A stretch of 64,000 bases of DNA from contig CAZLGW010000018.1 in NCBI GenBank assembly GCA_964559125.1, forward strand, positions 1 to 64,000, in the 5' to 3' direction. Both the position numbers and the translations under genes were made by a program. Below the pieces are notes generated by a model, which saw only the letters and a list, made by a program, of their open reading frames with translations, had not been told where the DNA came from and did no database searches. Of the stretch, positions 9,635 to 19,100 are shown one piece after another. The DNA comes from Ravibacter sp964559125. Its GTDB lineage: Bacteria; Bacteroidota; Bacteroidia; Cytophagales; Spirosomataceae. The first letter of the stretch is position 1; the number at the start of each line of letters is the position of its first letter.

Positions 9635-10201
9635 TCAGATAAACAGGAAAAAGAACAGCAATACGATCGTAATCCCCAGGCGTGATGCGCAAAATGCCCT
9701 GACCGACCGGGAGGCCCGGGCCAGGTGGCTCTTGACGGTTTCCGGTGAGACCTGCAGCAGTTCCGCAATCTCGGCACGCGTCATTTCTTCTTCATGGCTC
9801 AACAGGTAGACCTGTCGCTGGTGAAAAGGCAGCGCATTGACAGCCTCACGGAGTAAATCGGTGTATTCGTCGGCAATGATCTGATTTTCAACACTGTTTT
9901 CGGTGTTGTCCGTCATCAGGTTCCAATCAGATTCTGTTATTTGTTGCCGGGCGGTTTTTCTTAGACTCGTGAATACACAGTTACGCGCCATGATGAAGAG
10001 ATAGCTTTCGAAGTCGCTGATGCCCGGCAATGTTTCTCTCCGGGTCCAGATTTTGACAAACACTTCCTGGACAATTTCAGCCGCAATGAAGGAGGAGCCC
10101 GTCAGCTTAAAAGCTACGGAATAGACTTTGTCCCTGTAACGGTGGAATAGCCTGGAAAAAGTCAGCTCATCTCCATTTGCTATTCTCAACATCTCCTCCA
10201 T
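9635..10201 (-). CDS. ECF sigma-70 factor (PUL A) with hydrophobic C-terminal tail
   Basis: 188 residues. Region 2 (about 20-90, with the AAEIVQEVFVKIWTRRE core) and region 4 (about 125-175, LPFHQRQVYLLSHEEEMTRAE and the VSPETVKSHLARASRSVR recognition helix) are intact. It is the likely activator of the downstream fecR/susC/susD operon and would be controlled by that FecR. Unusually, the last 12 residues (ITIVLLFFFLFI) are purely hydrophobic, long enough to dip into or partly span a membrane. The tail is read in frame from the same ORF, with no sign of frameshift. ATG at 10201. Confidence 0.93.
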   Translation of the reverse strand: MEEMLRIANGDELTFSRLFHRYRDKVYSVAFKLTGSSFIAAEIVQEVFVKIWTRRETLPGISDFESYLFIMARNCVFTSLRKTARQQITESDWNLMTDNTENSVENQIIADEYTDLLREAVNALPFHQRQVYLLSHEEEMTRAEIAELLQVSPETVKSHLARASRSVRAFCASRLGITIVLLFFFLFI

Positions 10202-10371
10202 GGGATTTCGGTGTTTTAATAGATCGATCCTTAGGGGGTATTTTCTGATAGAGTTTATCGCAATTTAGCAAATATTAAGGATGTTGTTTAATAATAGACC
10301 TATTTATTTGTTGGGTTACTTTATTATCCGGTGCGTAGACGGGACATAATATTATAGCAAAACTTTCCCCG

Positions 10372-11910
10372 TCATTTCACTATTCTTTCAGTAGTGCTGA
10401 AATTAAAATAGCGCGATTTCCCAAGAGAGGACATATCGAGCCTCAGCTTGTAGGTACCCCACGGATAGTCGGCTTCTGTAGTGAGCACATCATGATCCGG
10501 AACCGTATTTTCACCTTTATCCTTCTGCAGTAGCTCGTGGAGCACCCTTCCGTTCATTTCTTCCGGGATACTATAGCCGTAAACGCTCAGAACGGTGGGC
10601 ACGATATCGATAATAGAGGATGGTAACTCGCTGACATATCCTTTTTTGAAATCGGGCCCCTGCGCAAACAACCGGATCCCAATCTCGTAGGGACTCGAAC
10701 CACCGTGCCCGGCTGTTCCGACCGAAAAATCACTTCCGGCGTACCCCCATTCATTCTGGTTGTCATTCCAGTTAACAGCAACCAGGATATCTCCTGTCCT
10801 CTCCGGGTGATGATAATGGACGGATTCAAACGAGAAAGTACCCGGCGCCCAACCCTGCATGCTGCCTGGTTGGGCGCCTTTTGTGAATACCGCCCCGACC
10901 CACGTTGTTTGATGCAATACTTCGACGATCTTTTTTATCGTGGCCCGATCCCTGTTTTTTACATAAATGGCTCCTTCAGCCAGTACGACGTCGTCCGATT
11001 CCTTATCTTTTTTCAGCCCTTCCCCGATCAGGAGATCCGTCAGGCCCTGCTTTCCGGTGTAGGTCACAAACCCGTGATCGGTGGTCGCGATGATATTGTA
11101 CTGATCTCTGAGACCGCCGGCTTCCAGGTGCCGGATAATCCGTCCGAACTGTGCATCTACAAAAGCCAGCGCCTCCTTTAGCACATCGGATCCGATACCG
11201 CCTTTATGCCCCGCTCCGTCTGGATCGGAAAACCAGATGGTGCTGACCAGCGGGCCGTCTGCCGTGAGGCTGTACCGGATCAACGCATCGGTTATCCACT
11301 TATGCTTGTCGAGCCCTGCCGCGTTTGTTTCGGGCGCTCCCAGATCTGTCACCACTTTGGTGCGGAACGACTCCGGCAGGATCAATCCCGGATTGACGAT
11401 GGCGCCTTTTCCCACCGTATGGTTTTGAAGAAATGCCTGGCCGGAGGTACCGGAGCTGAATACCATCATCCGCTCGCCATGCCTGTCGAGCACTTCCCCG
11501 ATCGATGTGCCTGTCAGCAGCTTTCCTGACTCCGAGGCAGCTATTTTGATCAGGTCGCCGTGTGAAGTGCCTGTCGCTTTTCCCGGGTTTACCTTAGGAA
11601 AATACACGGCGTTGCCCAGCAGACCGTGGTTAGCCGGGTAAGACCCCGTAGCAAACGAGGCGGAATTTACACGCGTTACAGTAGGAAAAACGCTATGATG
11701 CCTCTCGGCCCGCGACGCGCTTTCGCGGAATGCCCAGAGCTCAGGCATCAGCTCTGGCGTGATATAGTCAGCCCGCATCCCGTCGAATATCACGATAAGC
11801 GTCTTATGCTGTTGTCCCGGGGAAGGAGCCGCTGACAGGCAAAAAATTGAAATCAGGCCGACAGCATGGTAAAAAGCCCATACAATCGGGAAGGGGTTCG
11901 ACATTTTCAT
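10372..11910 (-). CDS. Secreted nucleotide pyrophosphatase/phosphodiesterase (alkaline phosphatase superfamily)
   Basis: 512 residues with an N-terminal signal peptide (hydrophobic core about 8-26, then SPGQQ). The type I phosphodiesterase (NPP) pattern is clear: a metal-binding Asp in VIFDGMRAD, the nucleophile Thr region PTVTRVNSASFATGSYPANHG, metal ligands in DPDGAGHKGG and TTDHGF, and a late conserved GTAGHGG. It would hydrolyse phosphodiester or pyrophosphate bonds in the periplasm. It sits between PUL A and PUL B, on the same strand as both, 227 bases after the lyase gene and 170 bases before the PUL A sigma gene. It may therefore be a separate unit or a distal part of PUL B; its link to glycan use is not shown. 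Confidence 0.88.
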   Translation of the reverse strand: MKMSNPFPIVWAFYHAVGLISIFCLSAAPSPGQQHKTLIVIFDGMRADYITPELMPELWAFRESASRAERHHSVFPTVTRVNSASFATGSYPANHGLLGNAVYFPKVNPGKATGTSHGDLIKIAASESGKLLTGTSIGEVLDRHGERMMVFSSGTSGQAFLQNHTVGKGAIVNPGLILPESFRTKVVTDLGAPETNAAGLDKHKWITDALIRYSLTADGPLVSTIWFSDPDGAGHKGGIGSDVLKEALAFVDAQFGRIIRHLEAGGLRDQYNIIATTDHGFVTYTGKQGLTDLLIGEGLKKDKESDDVVLAEGAIYVKNRDRATIKKIVEVLHQTTWVGAVFTKGAQPGSMQGWAPGTFSFESVHYHHPERTGDILVAVNWNDNQNEWGYAGSDFSVGTAGHGGSSPYEIGIRLFAQGPDFKKGYVSELPSSIIDIVPTVLSVYGYSIPEEMNGRVLHELLQKDKGENTVPDHDVLTTEADYPWGTYKLRLDMSSLGKSRYFNFSTTERIVK

Positions 11911-12137
11911 ATTGGCGCTGCTAAAATCGGAAGCCCAGGAAAGGCTCCGGATATTTCAAAGATACGCTTCTGAATAATGTCAGGACAGGGTATTCCTGTA
12001 AAATAATAGTAAAGGGGTAAATAAATACAGGAATGCCTTTAATAAGTTGTCAAATTTTCATTTTGCTGGTCTAATACAGCTACACTATAAGGATAATATT
12101 TTATTCATAGATCAGAATACCAACCGTCAGCCAGGCT

Positions 12138-14603
12138 CTATTTCCCATCTGCATTTCCATTCACAAACAGGTTCATCGCTTCAGGAGCGCCATACATAAT
12201 CTCCGCATAGTTTTTACCAAGTCCCGACTTCGTAGTGAGTGGGTTTTCCAGAAGGCTTTTAAAACGAAAATCCCAGGCTTTTTTCAAAACTCTAAGCTGC
12301 TCTGCATCCTGGTTGATACTCACACTGTTAACCAGAGCCATTATTGTAAAGCCGGGTTGTTCGATTGGCCCCCCTATAGCCGGACAGGAAGTATAGCGCC
12401 ATCCGCCCAAATGATCATGCCAGGTATCATTGTTCAAATTATCTACTGCTTTTTTCAGGCTGTTCGGAATCCTCTTGTCTCCCGTAAGCTTATAGTATCG
12501 CCCCAGACCATTCAACCGGACTGATGTAATAAAACCGGCCTCTCCCACATGTGGTGTAGCTCCCTTTTTCCGGTCCTCAATGGAAACGCAGAAACAATGT
12601 CCCCATGGTAGCTTGTACATCCATCCGCCTGACCTTTCATTTTGTTCGACCAGGGCTTCGTCTGCTATAAACCGCATGGCATTCAATACTCTTGGGCTTT
12701 GATTCACCTTGTAGATCCCGGCAAACGCCAGCATCGTCCAGCCGTTTACCCTACCGGAATGATCCCAACCTTTAAAAGATTTGTAAAGCCCGTCTTCGGT
12801 AAGCCTCACCAGGTTGTTGCTGATCCGATCCATGGTTTCTTTTATCCAAGGGTCTCCCGTGAGTAAATAATAATAAGCCATACCCTGTGTCCAGATGTGC
12901 CCGAGGTTGTAAGGATCCAGACAGAGATAGGGGTTTGGATTCCCCAATCCTATGTTTCTGCTCACATACAGTTCGCGAATCTTTTCCACCGGATAAAATC
13001 CTCCTACGTGCCCGATACTATGCTCATGTACCATTCCGGTATGAGAAGTATACTCGGGTCTTTCCCAGCGAGAGAAGTACTTCTTCAGCTCTTCATTCAA
13101 AGAGTGGACCACATCGACTTCGCTGGTATGACGGGCGGCCTGCTCTCCGGCGTAAAAGTACTTCGGATCGCCAGTGCGGGCGAATTGTGTCAGAATGGCC
13201 AAGGGCGTATCATTCTCATTGTTCCCCCAATTGACACCGCGTTCGCCGAACCAGTCGCCCCAGTTCATAGCGCCGTAGTCCCTTTGCTCCCGGATAGAGG
13301 TACAATAGCCGTCAAAAAGCTCCTCCGCCCATTTATCATATTCGTTCATCCCTTTGGTTCCTGCCGCCGCAATCACGCCCCATTCCCCGGTCGCTATCGC
13401 CTGAGAAGGATCGGCAGCCGGTACCAGATGACGGTTGGCTGACTTGACCAGCCGGTCACCATCACCCGACAAATCGCACCAGATCTGCCACCGTCGCGTT
13501 TGTCCCTCCCTGATCCGGTAGTTATCCCCTTCGAAAAGATAATCATGTTTGTACCACGGCCCCATATGTGAAAAAGCTCCTTCCTTAAACGAGGGAAACA
13601 ATCCCACCGTCGCCGACCGTTTACTGACTTCCAACGATTTGGGCCATTGCTGCCAAAAGTCCTTCATCGCTATAGCCAGCGTTCCTTTTCCATCATTCAC
13701 CTCCATCCAGCCCGGTGCTTTTTCACCTTCATCTGAAACCCCTTCCATTATGAACTTTTCGTCGTCTACCTGGAATAACCTCACCGGGCTGTTGCCGGGC
13801 GATAGGGAAGGGTTCCCTGCCATCCCTCCGATCTTAGCAGATCGATAGGAATTCAGTGCCTCTATTTCAAAGTTTAACTCCTTCAGGTAGGTAATCATCC
13901 CGGTATCGGCATGGGCCAGGAACTGAGGCTCGAGATAGAATTGCTGAAGGCCGGTAAATACGGAAGCTCTCAGCCTGAAATCCACTACCCGGGTTCCATC
14001 CGGCCTGAAAAAGGATCCTTTTAGCAGCATAGTGGACCGAAGCGGCCCTTTCGTCTCGATTAAGCCCGAGTCAACGACCGCTTCGCAGCGGATCCCCGCT
14101 TTGTCTTTCATAGAGAGCCTGACGTTAAACCGGTTTGAAATCCTGAGGAGGACTCCCTGAGTGGCTTTCAGCTCAACAGTGCCCGACCGGAGGGTAATAT
14201 TGTTTTTGGTCGTCAGCTTTTGAGGCTGCCCACCTGATACGACAGCGCTATTCCCCGGCTTCCAGCTAAGCCTGTATTTTTCTACACCACCGGGTTCCGG
14301 GTCCGACTGAAAATCCACCAGCACCCAGCGTGCGCTCCCGTCTTCCCAGGTTGCCAGTATCTGCGTCTGGGATGGTACCGTCCGCCCGTCTTTTGTCGTC
14401 ACCCTGAATTCGCTGCCCGGCTGCGCCTTCCCTTCCGGGATCGGGATGCCGCCGGACACCGGACGCCGTAAATTGATAGCTGCGGTCTCTTTAACGGTGA
14501 TATCTATATGATCGGGCACGTCGGTAAACAATCCAAAAACTGTTTGCGGAGACAAGAAAATTACAAATACAAAAAATACCAGGATCGTCTTTATATTTCC
14601 CAT
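12138..14603 (-). CDS. Secreted PL26-like (exo-rhamnogalacturonan lyase, YetA/PcRGLX-type) protein of PUL B
   Basis: 821 residues with a signal peptide (hydrophobic residues about 5-24). The N-terminal part (RPVSGGIPIPEGKAQPGSEF, then SQTQILATWEDGSARWVLVDFQ) matches the RIFT-barrel domain of the YetA/PcRGLX family. A central beta-sandwich follows, and the C-terminal half (about 430-800) is an alpha/alpha-toroid with repeated helix pairs (AYYYLLTGD, RYYKLTGDKR). Characterised relatives in polysaccharide lyase family 26 remove terminal units from rhamnogalacturonan. It follows susD of PUL B after 41 bases, so it is the best clue that this locus deals with a pectic glycan. I cannot confirm catalytic residues by eye; a non-lyase relative is possible. 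Confidence 0.75.
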   Translation of the reverse strand: MGNIKTILVFFVFVIFLSPQTVFGLFTDVPDHIDITVKETAAINLRRPVSGGIPIPEGKAQPGSEFRVTTKDGRTVPSQTQILATWEDGSARWVLVDFQSDPEPGGVEKYRLSWKPGNSAVVSGGQPQKLTTKNNITLRSGTVELKATQGVLLRISNRFNVRLSMKDKAGIRCEAVVDSGLIETKGPLRSTMLLKGSFFRPDGTRVVDFRLRASVFTGLQQFYLEPQFLAHADTGMITYLKELNFEIEALNSYRSAKIGGMAGNPSLSPGNSPVRLFQVDDEKFIMEGVSDEGEKAPGWMEVNDGKGTLAIAMKDFWQQWPKSLEVSKRSATVGLFPSFKEGAFSHMGPWYKHDYLFEGDNYRIREGQTRRWQIWCDLSGDGDRLVKSANRHLVPAADPSQAIATGEWGVIAAAGTKGMNEYDKWAEELFDGYCTSIREQRDYGAMNWGDWFGERGVNWGNNENDTPLAILTQFARTGDPKYFYAGEQAARHTSEVDVVHSLNEELKKYFSRWERPEYTSHTGMVHEHSIGHVGGFYPVEKIRELYVSRNIGLGNPNPYLCLDPYNLGHIWTQGMAYYYLLTGDPWIKETMDRISNNLVRLTEDGLYKSFKGWDHSGRVNGWTMLAFAGIYKVNQSPRVLNAMRFIADEALVEQNERSGGWMYKLPWGHCFCVSIEDRKKGATPHVGEAGFITSVRLNGLGRYYKLTGDKRIPNSLKKAVDNLNNDTWHDHLGGWRYTSCPAIGGPIEQPGFTIMALVNSVSINQDAEQLRVLKKAWDFRFKSLLENPLTTKSGLGKNYAEIMYGAPEAMNLFVNGNADGK

Positions 14604-14644
14604 TCGAATAAAGTTATTTCAAGGCACTGAATTCCAGTATATTA

Positions 14645-16147
14645 CTAGTTGTAACCGGGATTCTGCAAAAACTTACCCTTGCCTTCCGCAATTCGTTGTA
14701 AAGAAAACGGAAACAACTCTCTGTGTTTCCCTGTAAAAGTCGACCCTGTACGTTCTAGGCAACTCGATACAAATTTATCGTGCCGAATCAGATCGGCTCT
14801 GTACTGACCATTTTCACACCAGAACTCATGCGCTCTTTCCATAAGTATCATATCGTTAAAATCTGCCAGATTTTGGTATTTACCGAGTTCTATCGTGCTG
14901 ATTCCCGCTCGCTGCCTGATTCTGTTAACGAGTTCAATTGATTCAGGATCCGGCGCCCCCTTTTGGTTAGCCAGCGCTTCTGCCTTAGACAATAAAACAT
15001 CTGCATACCGGTACAAAACGATGTCAACCGTAGACCAGCCGGTCGGTCTGTCTGCATCCAGATCGAATTTCATAGGTAGCGGCCCGTATAACAACGTCTG
15101 GGTTGGGTCAGGGTTCTCGCGATTATAAATATTGCCATCTCGTCCTACGAATTCAGCGATCAGATTGGTTTTGCGTACATCTTCTTTGTCGAATGTGTCG
15201 TAGAACCACCAGGTACTTCCCTGCGACCCGGAAGTTCTGAAAGGGATCGTTTTCTCCATTCCAACAAGCTTGTCGAAGCTATTGGGAAGTGCGGCATAGT
15301 GCCACTCGTTGATATTTCGACCCTGGTAATCGCACGGGATCGCCCACATGACCTCCCTGCTGTCGATCGCTCCGTCTACTTTCCACATCTTCAAATAATC
15401 ACTTTCGATTTCATAGTAATTAAGCGCAATAATGTCATTGGCATGCGTGATGACCCTGTCCCAGCGCTTCTCGTGAAGATCCAACCGGATCAGGATCATT
15501 TTAGCCAGACCGGAACTGACTTTTCCGTATTCAGCCTCGGACGGGTGTGGCAGGTTTTCCCACGCATATTGCAGATCCTGTTCAATAAACGCAACCATTT
15601 CGTTATACCCCAACCGTGCAAGCGGTTCCTCTTTCAACGGGTTTTTGAGGACTTCCAAAGGAGCAATTACGATCGGGCCGTAAAGATCAAACAACACATA
15701 AGCCAGGTACCCCCTCAGGAAACGGATCTCCGCAATGGCCTGGTCCTTTTTCGTCTTGCTCACTTCCATCTGCTCGATCATATCGATCGTCATGGTGATA
15801 AGACTGATGTGGTTGTAGAACTCATCATAATACCTTGTAAAAGCGGCGTCTGTAGGATTGTAATCATGAATAGCTGCCTGTAGCTGGCTCCCCCACTGCT
15901 GGCTCAAGATCCCCGTAGTTCCGTCTATAAACATCAATCCTCTTATCGAGCCGCTTGAGTGCAGACTTCCCGAATAGTTCGTCCTGAATATTTTATAACA
16001 TTCATTCACCAACAAATCTACATCACTCTCTGTTTTGGGGAAATTGCCTGGATTGATGTCTGCATAGTTGATGTATTCAAGATCATCCGTGCAGCCGGCC
16101 AAGGTAAAGAATATTCCCAAAATGGATATTATCTTGCTAAGTTTCAT
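14645..16147 (-). CDS. SusD/RagB-type outer-membrane glycan-binding lipoprotein (PUL B)
   Basis: 500 residues. The leader ends in a lipobox (TLAGC), so this is a surface lipoprotein partner of the SusC encoded 17 bases upstream. The same SusD landmarks as in the PUL A copy are seen: AEIRFLRGYLAYVLFDLYGPIVIAP split by short helices, LYRYADVLLSKAEAL, HEFWCENGQYRADLIRHDKF and the identical C-terminal EGKGKFLQNPGYN. The two SusD proteins are obvious paralogues, which supports duplication of a whole susCD unit. Differences are concentrated in the middle loops, where ligand contacts are usual. Confidence 0.95.
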   Translation of the reverse strand: MKLSKIISILGIFFTLAGCTDDLEYINYADINPGNFPKTESDVDLLVNECYKIFRTNYSGSLHSSGSIRGLMFIDGTTGILSQQWGSQLQAAIHDYNPTDAAFTRYYDEFYNHISLITMTIDMIEQMEVSKTKKDQAIAEIRFLRGYLAYVLFDLYGPIVIAPLEVLKNPLKEEPLARLGYNEMVAFIEQDLQYAWENLPHPSEAEYGKVSSGLAKMILIRLDLHEKRWDRVITHANDIIALNYYEIESDYLKMWKVDGAIDSREVMWAIPCDYQGRNINEWHYAALPNSFDKLVGMEKTIPFRTSGSQGSTWWFYDTFDKEDVRKTNLIAEFVGRDGNIYNRENPDPTQTLLYGPLPMKFDLDADRPTGWSTVDIVLYRYADVLLSKAEALANQKGAPDPESIELVNRIRQRAGISTIELGKYQNLADFNDMILMERAHEFWCENGQYRADLIRHDKFVSSCLERTGSTFTGKHRELFPFSLQRIAEGKGKFLQNPGYN

Positions 16148-16164
16148 GCTGATTGACTTTTAGA

Positions 16165-19100
16165 TTAAAACGAAAGGTTTAACTGAAGAGAATATGACCT
16201 TACATTCGGATAAGCAGCTGTATAAGAATCGGTTTCCGGATCAAGCCCTGTATAAGGCGTTATGAGCAGCAGGTTGTTGGCATTCACTGTGACCTGCGCT
16301 CTTGAAATCACACCTTTAAATCCGGCCGGCGGAATATTGTAGCTAAGGGAAAGATTCTGAAGCCTCATGAACCATCCGTTCTGCAGGAAGAAGTCCCCGT
16401 CTCCATATCTGGAGGCGAAAGACCCGGGATGAACCGTAGAAGGATTTGAAGGTGTCCAGCGGTCCAGGACAGTACGTAGCCTGCCTCTGGTTCCTTGGTT
16501 AAAATATCCGTAGTCGACGTATGTCTGATCTATCAGCTGTCGCCCGAACATACCGTTAAAATCCAACGATAAGGTAAAATCCCGGTATCGGAAAGTATTT
16601 CCGATACCCACGATTAATCCCGGATCCGTTGAGCCGAGTAGTTTTGTATCGGCATCGTCTATCAGGCCGTCGGGCTTACCGGTTTTGATAAACCGGCCGT
16701 TTTCGTCCACGACCGGGTTTCCGCTATCGTCCCGGAGAAAGCCGTCCAGGTCTTTTAGCTTAACCATACCGGGTCTCAACTCGGGCTGGGCTTCGGGTAT
16801 ACCTACACCCAATTGCAGGATACCGTCTGAAATTCTGGAGTATATCGGACGTATAGGATCATTATCCTTTTCATAAATTGCGGGCTTCCAGTCGGCTGCT
16901 CTGCTTTTCCATCGATCATTAAACCTGGCCATCGTCAGGACAGACCTCCATTCGAAATTCTTCCGGTTTACATTATAGGTGTTGACCGTCAGCTCAAATC
17001 CTTTGCTTTGTGTACTTCCGATATTGGCCATAATGCTGTTGATAATATGATAAGAGTTTAAGCGGTGCGTGTTTAGGAGGTCTGAAATAACTTTGTTATA
17101 CAATTCAAAAGATCCGCTAATTCTGTTGTTACGAAAACCAAAATCGATACCCAGATTGGTCTCTGTTGTAGTTTCCCATTTAAGGTCCGGATTCTCCAGG
17201 CGCGACAGGCGTACACCGGTCAACAACTGCTCTGTGCCCGAAAGGTAAGCGGTTGCAGCCCTGTAGGCAGCCGAAGCATTACTTCCTATCCCGGAATTGC
17301 CCGTCTGTCCATGACTCACCCGCAGCTTAAGATAAGAGACATATCTGCCGGCAGCACTGAAAAACTTTTCATCCGAAATATTCCAACCTACGGCTACGGA
17401 AGGGAAAGTACCCCATTTATGATTCCTCGAAAACACACTCGCGCCATCCGTTCGGAGAGTAGCCGTCAGCAGATACTTTCCCTGGTAACTGTAATTCAGC
17501 CTTCCGAAGTAGGAAAGAAAGGTATTTTCATTCCCTGATGACGCCACCACAGGAAACCCTGTTCCCGATCCTATGTTGTACCAAAGAAATTCATCCGAAA
17601 GGAAAGTGGTATTCAGCATGCTCTCGCTCTCATTCCGAAACCGTTGTCTTGATGCTCCCGCCAGAATATTTACGTTATGTTTGGAATCGAAGGTCTTGAT
17701 GTAGCTACCCGTAAATTCGGTCAGATAGCTATTGTTATCGGATGAGGCGATGGAAGCTCTACCACGATCCGCATCGCCATGCAGAGTAGTTCTGGGCCAA
17801 TAATTCCAGCGCTTCGTAGCTCCGCGATCAATACTCGCTTTTATCTGAAACGTCAGGTTTTCTATAGGCTTGATTTCCAGGAATGAATTCAGAAGAATAC
17901 GTTCTACCCGTCCGTCGTCTCTGATGGTCAGCAGCGAATACGGGTTGGACATTCTTGCATTGACCGGATCCAGCGGGTAATTGCCATTTTCGTCTATCGC
18001 CGGAATAAAACGGTTAAACTGGATAGCCGACCGTATGATACCTGAGTTTTCAGAAACATCATTCCCTAACTGACTATTTTGATGCTGTGTCTGGCTTGCA
18101 GTAAGATTAACGCCCACCTTCATAAAAGAATGGATCTTCTGTTCCAGGTTTGTCCTGATTGAGAACCGCCTGATTCCTGAATTCTTGATAATCCCGTTAT
18201 GATCATAATAATTCCCGGAGACAAAATACTGAGTCCTTTCCGTTCCTCCGGACAGACTGAGATTGTGCTGATGAATTCGCCCGTTGCGGGTAATAAGACC
18301 CAACCAATCGGTCCCCTCGCCGGCCTGCCTTATTTGCTCATCGGTATAAAGAGGTCTGTGAGCTATACCGCCGACAGGATCTGCTTCTGCTTCCGCCATT
18401 GACCTCGGACCATAGGGAGTCACATTATTGTTGAACATCCAGTTCTCTAACGTAGATTCATTCCCCATAATCAGCTGCTCCTTCGCGGTAAGCAGGTCAT
18501 AGGTATCGGCATGCCTCTGGTGGGTATAGCTTGCCGAGTAGTCAAGAGTAGCTTTCCCCTGCGCACCTTTTTTGGTCGTGATCAGTATCACGCCATTGGC
18601 CGCCCTGGCCCCGTAAATGGCTGTTGCACTGGCATCTTTCAGAACCTCGACAGAGGCAATATCGTTGGGATTAAAGGAGTTAAGCACACTGTGCGTACCG
18701 GCATTGTACCGTCCGCCGGAAGAAGGCTGCTGCAAATCGGCGATCGGGAAACCATCCACTACAATTAGAGGTGCATTACTTGCGTTAATCGACCCCGCTC
18801 CCCGCACGAGAATATCGATACCTCCTCCTGGCTGCGCACTGTTTTCCCTGACCATCAAACCTGCCAACTTCCCTTTTAAAGCCCTACCGACATCAGGAGT
18901 AGAAGTCAGCGTCAGCTCTTCCGCCTTCACAGAAGAAATGGCCCCCGTAAGATCTCGCTTCTTCTGCGTCCCATATCCCACCACCACCAATTCCTCCAAT
19001 CCCTTCTCATCCACTTTCATCGACACCTCTATCGAAGTTCTGCTACCCACCACCGCCTCCTGGCTCACATACCCCACAAACGAAAACACCAACACCGCAT

